Assembly: GCA_026014585.1 (NCBI GenBank)
Contig: JAOZIA010000024.1
Location: 248,001 to 312,000 of the forward strand
Length of the DNA: 64,000 bases
Source: Candidatus Bathyarchaeota archaeon
GTDB lineage: Archaea > Thermoproteota > Bathyarchaeia > Bathyarchaeales > Bathycorpusculaceae
Direction: 5' to 3'
The notes under the pieces are model-generated. The model searched no databases. It worked only from the letters and a program-made list of their open reading frames with translations, and had not been told where the DNA came from. Shown here in pieces: positions 58,955 to 64,000 of this stretch (positions within the stretch are counted from its first letter, which is position 1; the number at the start of each line of letters is the position of its first letter). The position numbers and the translations under genes are program-made.

Positions 58955-59703
58955 ATAAACCATCTAAGCTGCTGCTCTTCCTTCTTCTTTTCTTCTGTAA
59001 TACTTCTCATTAACCCGAAAATTTCCAGCATCTTCTTTATTTGGTTGCCAGATTCTTCAAGACCAGCCATGTTAATTTCCATATTCAAAAATTTGCCCAA
59101 AGTCGTCAACGCATATTTTGCAGCGGTCACATCAGGATTCATACCAGGCGTATCAACCAGAAGCGAAAAACCCTTCATCTCCATAATCTGCGCCAACCCA
59201 ACCGATAAACCTGCAATACCAAAAACATGCCCAACCATCACTTTAGTGCCAAGATCCAGCGCTTTCTGCATGGTTTCCTCATCCGTCGCTGTCGTGTAGA
59301 GTCCTGGAATAGGTACAGCTTCATCTTTTTTGTAGCCACCAATGGATATGACAAAACGACAGCCAAGGTCCTTAACAAGTTCAAGCACTTTTCCACATAA
59401 CTCATACTGCCCAACAGTTGTTAATGCTTGTGTGTTTCCGTACCAGATTATGAGGTCCTGCTGACCTTCTTCGCGTTTTACGTAGTAGAGTTCGTTGATT
59501 GGGCTGCGTGTGCTGCCGTCTTCAGTTGTTACTGCGAAGTCTTGAAAGCTGCTGCTGAAGAGTTGAGCGAATTTTTTGGCTTTTAGCTCGTTGATTAAGT
59601 GTAGGCAGGCAATGTTTGCTACAAAACCTATGCCTGGTAAGCCTTCGATGAGGACTGGATTGTTTAGTTGGGGTTTTTCGGTCATGTCAATTGAGATAAC
59701 CAT
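58951..59703 (-). CDS. PAC2-family proteasome assembly chaperone
   Basis: A 250-residue PAC2 domain protein of the archaeal PbaB/PAC2 type. It has VLIEGLPGIGFVANIACLHL, RFVISIGGYK, and VFGIAGLSVGLAQIMEMKG with the long helices usual for the family. Members of this group help proteasome core assembly through a C-terminal HbYX motif; here the last residues are LRWFI, a variant with Phe for Tyr. The start at 59703 is used. It converges with the Sm gene. Confidence 0.82.
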   Translation of the reverse strand: MVISIDMTEKPQLNNPVLIEGLPGIGFVANIACLHLINELKAKKFAQLFSSSFQDFAVTTEDGSTRSPINELYYVKREEGQQDLIIWYGNTQALTTVGQYELCGKVLELVKDLGCRFVISIGGYKKDEAVPIPGLYTTATDEETMQKALDLGTKVMVGHVFGIAGLSVGLAQIMEMKGFSLLVDTPGMNPDVTAAKYALTTLGKFLNMEINMAGLEESGNQIKKMLEIFGLMRSITEEKKKEEQQLRWFI

Positions 59704-59853
59704 GGCTTGCGCTTCCGTTGCAGGTATAGATAAACTTGCACATTATAAGTATGACTAAAAACCTAAAGGCGAACACAGGAAAAACTGAAGTATAAAGAAA
59801 CACCCTTTTGCATATAAAAGCAAAAGTTTTTGGACGCAAAATGCGCCAAACAA

Positions 59854-59907
59854 GACCGCTCCTCTCTATTGTTTCTGCATACTTTGGCTATTAGGCTCCA
59901 AATAGAA
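59854..59907 (+). repeat. Dispersed ~60-bp repeat, copy 4
   Basis: GACCGCTCCTCTCTATTG, GTTTCTGCATACTTTGG and CTATTAGGCTCCAAATAGAA. It is followed by copy 5 at about a 62-base period. Confidence 0.7.
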
Positions 59908-59916
59908 ACGCAGCTA

Positions 59917-59980
59917 CAACTACCCCTCTATGGTTTCTGCATAGTATTTCTAATAGACTCCAAATAGACGGCAAATAGAA
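59917..59980 (+). repeat. Dispersed ~60-bp repeat, copy 5
   Basis: CTACCCCTCTATGGTTTCTG, CATAGTATTTCTAATAGACT and CCAAATAGACGGCAAATAGAA. The end block GGCAAATAGA is shared with copy 3. It lies just after the YkgJ-like gene's stop on the other strand. Confidence 0.7.
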
Positions 59981-59987
59981 TATCGTT

Positions 59988-60587
59988 TTAACTTACTTGT
60001 GAACTTATTTTCTGTTCGTTAAAAACGTTGAAAAGCACCATTTCATCCGTGGTAATTCCTACCTGCTGTAGTTGGACAATGCAGTTTTGGTACTGTTTTT
60101 GAGTGAAGTTAACTGGCTTGATGGGTTCATCACCTATACCGTTTGCGCCCTTGGTAAAGCAGTAGGTTTCTTTGCAACGTCTTCCTTTTTTGAGGGCAGC
60201 ACGCATCCGCTTAAACCTATTCAAAGCCTCACAGTCTTCAGTTAACATACCAAAGAAGGTTTTGGGAAAAAGTCGGCAGCCTTCAGGTCTAATCTCGTAT
60301 ATTGAGCAGGTATTGTTTACCAGAAAGGGACATGAGGTATGTGTGATGTAATTTTCGTATTTGTCTTGGTCTGCTTCCCACATCACACCCAACTTATCAA
60401 ACAGCGCTCTTATTTTTGCGTGGATTTCTGTGTACTCTGTGGGGTTTGCATTGATTTCACCCGCGTTTAAAAAATCATCCAGTGTACAACAAACGCCACA
60501 TATGTCACATAGAAAGGGCAGATTAATAGACCAACATGTGGTTTTGCCTTTGAACTCTAAATGTAGATAAAAAGTGTCAGCAATCAT
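59988..60587 (-). CDS. YkgJ-type CxxCxxCC metal-binding protein, second copy
   Basis: A 199-residue member of the YkgJ-like group. The motif is CDICGVCC near residue 27-34, then CPFLVNNTCSIYEIRPEGCR with RPEGCRLFPKTF, and later CKETYCF. It is longer than the copy at 37884-38312, with an extra C-terminal helical part. It probably binds zinc or an iron-sulfur cluster. It is transcribed toward the repeats and lies just after the methyltransferase gene on the same strand. Confidence 0.78.
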   Translation of the reverse strand: MIADTFYLHLEFKGKTTCWSINLPFLCDICGVCCTLDDFLNAGEINANPTEYTEIHAKIRALFDKLGVMWEADQDKYENYITHTSCPFLVNNTCSIYEIRPEGCRLFPKTFFGMLTEDCEALNRFKRMRAALKKGRRCKETYCFTKGANGIGDEPIKPVNFTQKQYQNCIVQLQQVGITTDEMVLFNVFNEQKISSQVS

Positions 60588-60605
60588 GTGCGTTAGGCAC
60601 TTCTT

Positions 60606-61052
60606 TTAATTTTTGTTTCTGGTGTCCTTCCATATTTGAACAATAATTTCTACAGGTAAATAAAATATTGACCGCTCAGTATCTATACGCAAATTAATAG
60701 TGCATCCACATTTAAGATGAGCCGCCGCTTTTGAGAACCAGCTTCTGCCAAAAAATGTTTTGTGGTCCGTGTCTATGTGAGCATAAGGATGCTTCCCGTG
60801 AGGTACAGTGATTTGGGCATTGTATGAGCAGACGCGAACTATCTCTTTTAGACTCTTGTAAGGGTCAATTAGATGTTCCAGAACATGACAGCAATACACT
60901 TTTTCAAAAGCATTATCCACAAAGGGCAGATTAAAAGAAGATGCTACAATAAACTCGGAACCGGGTTTTCTTAGCACCCTTCTAACGTCAACATTAACGT
61001 CGCCTCTTTGCATTTGACCCGACCCAACATCAAGAGTAAACAACCACATCAC
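60606..61052 (-). CDS. Small class I SAM-dependent methyltransferase-like protein
   Basis: A 148-residue protein resembling a class I methyltransferase: motif I is LDVGSGQMQRGDVNVDV, followed by FIVASSFNLPFVDNAFEKVYCCHVLEHLIDPYKSL, typical of the motif II to post-motif region. Here it is written in parts: SSFNLPFVDNAFEKVYCCHV and LEHLIDPYKSLKEIVRVC. The domain is shorter than a full methyltransferase of about 200 residues and lacks part of the C-terminal half. Substrate not predicted. It lies between glmU and the YkgJ gene on the same strand. Confidence 0.68.
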   Translation of the reverse strand: MMWLFTLDVGSGQMQRGDVNVDVRRVLRKPGSEFIVASSFNLPFVDNAFEKVYCCHVLEHLIDPYKSLKEIVRVCSYNAQITVPHGKHPYAHIDTDHKTFFGRSWFSKAAAHLKCGCTINLRIDTERSIFYLPVEIIVQIWKDTRNKN

Positions 61053-61105
61053 CCAGATACGGGTATAATATACTGTAGAAGTTTATAAATTCTAAAGCAA
61101 AAAAG

Positions 61106-62386
61106 TCATGCCTTCTTTTCTGAAGTCTCCAAGGTTTGCTTTAGAAAAATCGAGGTATGTGATGGCAAATCCCGTTCAATCATAACGTTTGCACCCACCC
61201 AGCTGTCAGTGCCAACTTTAACGCCAGGCATAAATGTGGAATTAATACCTGTTTTCACATTGTCCCCCAAGATTGCACCGAGCTTTCGTCGTCCTGTATT
61301 CACCAACGTGTCTTTTACCATCATTTTTATGCTACCCGCGTCAAGGCGATAGTTGCCCATGATGGTTCCCGCACCCAAATTGCAGCGCTCTCCTAAAACG
61401 CTATCACCCACATAGGACAAGTGCCCAACATGCGTGAAGTCCATTATGATGCTGTTTTTTATTTCACAAGCGTTACCAACGCGTACTTTTCTACCAAGAC
61501 TTGTACCTTCACGGATGAAACAGTTTGGTCCAACATCGGCTTCCTCATCAATGAAAACTGGACCTTCAATGTAGGCTCCTGAACGAACCCGCGCAGTCTC
61601 CGCCACTGAAACTGCCCCAATCAGGTGCGCGCCCTGCTCCACTGTCCCCAAAACATTATGCTCCATGCGCCGTAGAGCCCAAAGGTTAGCATCCAATAAA
61701 TCCCAAGGTCTACCCACGTCAAACCAGTCCTGCCTTGGAAGCTCTGCGGCTAGCACGGTTTTGCCCTCAGCGGATAGCAGGGTTACGGCGTCGGTTAGTT
61801 CCCATTCGCCCCTTACGCTGGCTTTGGTCTGTCTGATTTTGGCGAAAACATCTTTGTTAAAAGCATAGATGCCTGCGTTTGCAAGATTTGAGGGAGCTTG
61901 ACCCACAGCAGGTTTTTCCACGATACGTTTGACGCGTTTTTGGTTGTCTTGCTCGATTATGCCATAGCTTTCAGGCTTATCAACGGGCACCACTGCCATG
62001 ACCGCACTGACATCGCCGCTTTGATATTGAGAAAGCACTGTTTTCACGGCGTCCACACCAAAGAGCAAATCACCATAAATCAAAACAAAATCGTCATCCA
62101 CATAGGGCTCTGCGGTTTCTGCCGCGTTTCCCGTGCCTAAAATGGCTTTTTGCTCCACATAAGTGATTTTTAAACCTTGACTGCTGCCGTCTCCAAAATG
62201 CTGCTTTATAGTGTCGCTCATGTAGTGGGTTACGATTATGGTTTCTGTTATGCCTGCAGCTTTTACTGAGTCAAGGCAGTACTGCAATATGGGTTTGCCT
62301 GCGAGTTTGATAAGGTGCTTTGGACGTGTTTGGGTTACGGGTTGGAGTCTTACGCCTTCACCCGCGGCAAGTATGACAGCTTTCAT
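61106..62386 (-). CDS. glmU: Bifunctional GlmU-like UDP-GlcNAc pyrophosphorylase / acetyltransferase
   Basis: A 426-residue enzyme. The N-terminal uridylyltransferase domain has the LAAGEGVRLQPVTQTRPKHL loop, ILGTGNAAETA, LIYGDLLFG and EKPAVGQAPSNLANAGIYAF. The C-terminal left-handed beta-helix begins near residue 245 with GAHLIGAVSVAETARVRSGA repeats and contains YVGDSVLGERCNLGAGTIMG, a signature of acetyltransferases acting on GlcN-1-P. It probably makes UDP-GlcNAc from GlcN-1-P, together with GlmM. It overlaps glmM by four bases, so the two are one operon. Confidence 0.88.
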   Translation of the reverse strand: MKAVILAAGEGVRLQPVTQTRPKHLIKLAGKPILQYCLDSVKAAGITETIIVTHYMSDTIKQHFGDGSSQGLKITYVEQKAILGTGNAAETAEPYVDDDFVLIYGDLLFGVDAVKTVLSQYQSGDVSAVMAVVPVDKPESYGIIEQDNQKRVKRIVEKPAVGQAPSNLANAGIYAFNKDVFAKIRQTKASVRGEWELTDAVTLLSAEGKTVLAAELPRQDWFDVGRPWDLLDANLWALRRMEHNVLGTVEQGAHLIGAVSVAETARVRSGAYIEGPVFIDEEADVGPNCFIREGTSLGRKVRVGNACEIKNSIIMDFTHVGHLSYVGDSVLGERCNLGAGTIMGNYRLDAGSIKMMVKDTLVNTGRRKLGAILGDNVKTGINSTFMPGVKVGTDSWVGANVMIERDLPSHTSIFLKQTLETSEKKA

Positions 62387-63747
62387 GGTTCTTCACTCAC
62401 TATGGCTTTCTGAATTAAGTTTGTTGCCTTCACCGTTAAATCCTTTGCCACCAACTCAGACTCACCCTCAACCGTTAACCGAATAAGAGGCTCCGTCCCC
62501 GAAGCCCTAACCAGCAACCAACCACTCCGAAGAGCCAAGCGTACACCATCCACCATAGAAAAGTCCGTGAAGTCTGGAAAAGCCGCCTTCAATTCAGCTT
62601 CCAGTTTGGCGACAACTTGATATTTGACTTGGTTTTTGACAGGCAGATTTTCTCTAAGCGTTGTAAACGTAGGAATCTCGCTGATGAACTGGCTAACGGA
62701 TTTGCCCTCAGATTCAAGCGCCGCCAAAAACATTAACGCGGACAATGGACCATCAGGACACAAATGCTGCCTTGGATGCACCCAAGCACCACAAGGTTCC
62801 CCGCCGAAAACTGCACCTTCACGATTTATAGCTTCAGAAATGTAAACATCACCAACCCTTGACCGCACAACCCTGCAGCCAAGGTTTCCTGCGGTTTTCT
62901 CAATACCCATCGAAGCCTCAACATTAGTGACCACAATTCCGCCTCCACTATTTTTCAGTGCATATTTGGAGTAAGCAGCCAAAGAGAGGTCAAGGTCCAC
63001 AAACACGCCACGCTCATCCACAAAAGCCACGCGGTCACCATCGCCGTCAAATGCCACTCCAATGTCTGCGCCAGTTGCTTTGACTGTGGCTGAGAGGTCT
63101 TTTAGGGTTTCAGCGTTGGGCTCGCTTTTGCGTGCTGGGAAATGCCCGTCTGGCTGAGAGTTCAGCGCGGTTACTTTGCAACCTGCCGCTTTGAGCAGTG
63201 CTGGACCGACGTGATAAGTGGCTCCGCATCCAGGGTCAACAACTACGCGCCAAGCTTTTTTTAGGGATACAGCGGATAGCGCCATTTTGAGGTAATCTTG
63301 CACTACGTCAACAGGGGTTGCTGAACCAATTTTTTTCCAATCCGCCAAGCTAAAGCTACTTTCAGACACTACTTTTTCAACTGCGGCTTGTTCGGGGTCA
63401 GTGTAGGATAGACTGTCACCTCGGAAAATTTTGATGCCGTTATACTGGGGTGGATTGTGTGAGGCAGTCAACATAAAACCCATGTCTGCACCTAACGCTT
63501 TAGTGGCGTACGCCAGCGTGCCCGTAGGAACAATCCCAGCCAGTAAAACATCTACGCCGCTTGCATTTAACCCTGCAACAATGGCATCTTGTAGCATTAA
63601 CCCTGAGGTTCGCGTGTCCCTTGCTATGATTGCCCGTTTTGCTTTTGCGCAGGCGGCTGTTGCCATGGCGACTTTGCATGCGAGTTCGGGTGTTAAATCG
63701 ATGTTTGCTAACCCTCGTACTCCTGAGCTGCCAAACAGTTTACCCAT
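62383..63747 (-). CDS. glmM: Phosphoglucosamine mutase-type phosphohexomutase
   Basis: A 454-residue phosphohexomutase: LFGSSGVRG at the N-terminus, active-site serine in MLTASHNPPQYNGIK, metal-binding GVAFDGDGDRVAFVD, sugar-recognition GGEPCGAWV, and C-terminal phosphate-binding LVRASGTEPLIRLTVEG. It interconverts GlcN-6-P and GlcN-1-P, or phosphomannose/glucose; linkage to glmU favours the glucosamine form. ATG 63747 is chosen over the in-frame TTG 63756, since homologues start MGKLFG; GAGGG lies upstream. Confidence 0.92.
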   Translation of the reverse strand: MGKLFGSSGVRGLANIDLTPELACKVAMATAACAKAKRAIIARDTRTSGLMLQDAIVAGLNASGVDVLLAGIVPTGTLAYATKALGADMGFMLTASHNPPQYNGIKIFRGDSLSYTDPEQAAVEKVVSESSFSLADWKKIGSATPVDVVQDYLKMALSAVSLKKAWRVVVDPGCGATYHVGPALLKAAGCKVTALNSQPDGHFPARKSEPNAETLKDLSATVKATGADIGVAFDGDGDRVAFVDERGVFVDLDLSLAAYSKYALKNSGGGIVVTNVEASMGIEKTAGNLGCRVVRSRVGDVYISEAINREGAVFGGEPCGAWVHPRQHLCPDGPLSALMFLAALESEGKSVSQFISEIPTFTTLRENLPVKNQVKYQVVAKLEAELKAAFPDFTDFSMVDGVRLALRSGWLLVRASGTEPLIRLTVEGESELVAKDLTVKATNLIQKAIVSEEP

Positions 63748-63908
63748 AAGCGTCAATCTTCCCTCTTACCTGTGAATGGTGACGGAATTATTTTAAATTA
63801 TTTGAGTAAAGAATTTTGATTATTTAAAAAATAAGCAGTTGATAGACCTAAAAGGTTTTAAATTAAAACAATCACAAAAATAGTTAAGCAATCAATAGAG
63901 GGGAAAAA

Positions 63909-64000
63909 GTGGACAATATTACAAAGTTAGGGCTTAGCAGCGGTATTCTCGCGATGATGGTTTCATTTGGATTATTCTGTTTTATTGCAATAATTGACAA
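63909..64000 (+). CDS. Start of a membrane protein, truncated by the window end
   Basis: A GTG start follows GAGGGGAAAAA by a few bases. The visible 30 residues read MDNITKLGLSSGILAMMVSF and a hydrophobic stretch GLFCFIAII, a likely signal or membrane anchor. The protein continues beyond the window. No function can be named. Confidence 0.55.
   Translation, partial: MDNITKLGLSSGILAMMVSFGLFCFIAIID

Overview
The window is chromosomal DNA of an anaerobic archaeon, most likely a member of the Bathyarchaeia or a close relative in the TACK group. The evidence is archaeal information-processing machinery (TFB, aIF1, RIO2, EndA, archaeosine TGT, two Sm proteins, a beta-CASP RNase, archaeal AsnRS and GlyRS), an ESCRT-III/CdvB-like protein, TATA-box promoters, GGTGA-type ribosome binding sites, many leaderless or TTG/GTG starts, and formylmethanofuran dehydrogenase subunits B and D without other methanogenesis genes. 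The tRNA-Gln has the A1-U72 pair expected where Gln-tRNA is made by amidation. I see no insertion sequence, prophage, rRNA or CRISPR array.

Layout. 1-4.6 kb: the end of asnB, an SDR, a TrmB regulator and secreted or membrane proteins. 4.8-8.3 kb: a NifB-like protein that has lost all three radical-SAM cysteines, a small HAD protein, and fwdD-fwdB behind a tandem operator-like element. 8.4-16 kb: MscL, a mini TFB-like cyclin-fold protein, an Lrp regulator, a TrmB-PAS sensor, Hsp20, glutaminyl cyclase and an RGG-tailed OB-fold protein. 16-21.7 kb: aIF1 with an in-frame TAG at codon 6, a zinc-ribbon protein, TFB, tRNA-Gln, a flavin reductase, AsnRS and an MFS transporter. 21.8-30.2 kb: a CDF transporter with three C-terminal domains, a beta-propeller protein, a CdvB-like protein, a P1B ATPase with a CPS motif, a Rieske protein and an AT-rich HTH/nucleotide-binding gene. 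30-41 kb: GlyRS, a PhoU-like protein, EndA, a sugar nucleotidyltransferase, paralogous surface proteins, PyrI, an HTH-RDD regulator, RIO2 and Sm. 41-49.9 kb: an ABC exporter, a Kelch surface protein, a DUF362 ferredoxin protein, a six-gene operon of an HTH protein plus five small membrane proteins, and DedA. 50-64 kb: a MEDS-PAS histidine kinase, a presenilin-like protease, the beta-CASP nuclease, a PHP protein with an apparent AUA start, a ribbon-helix-helix protein, TGT, a second Sm protein, a PAC2 protein, and the GlmU/GlmM pair of the UDP-GlcNAc pathway.

Three items most deserve follow-up: the cysteine-less NifB homologue at 4845-5678; the autoregulated-looking operon at 46437-49063, four of whose membrane proteins share an N-terminal RGW-x-P motif; and the TAG codon inside aIF1 at 16445-16447. 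A dispersed repeat of about 60 bp lies in three intergenic regions (13.3, 28.6 and 59.9 kb). Several one-component regulators are anchored in the membrane or fused to PAS sensors, so signalling here depends heavily on HTH fusion proteins.
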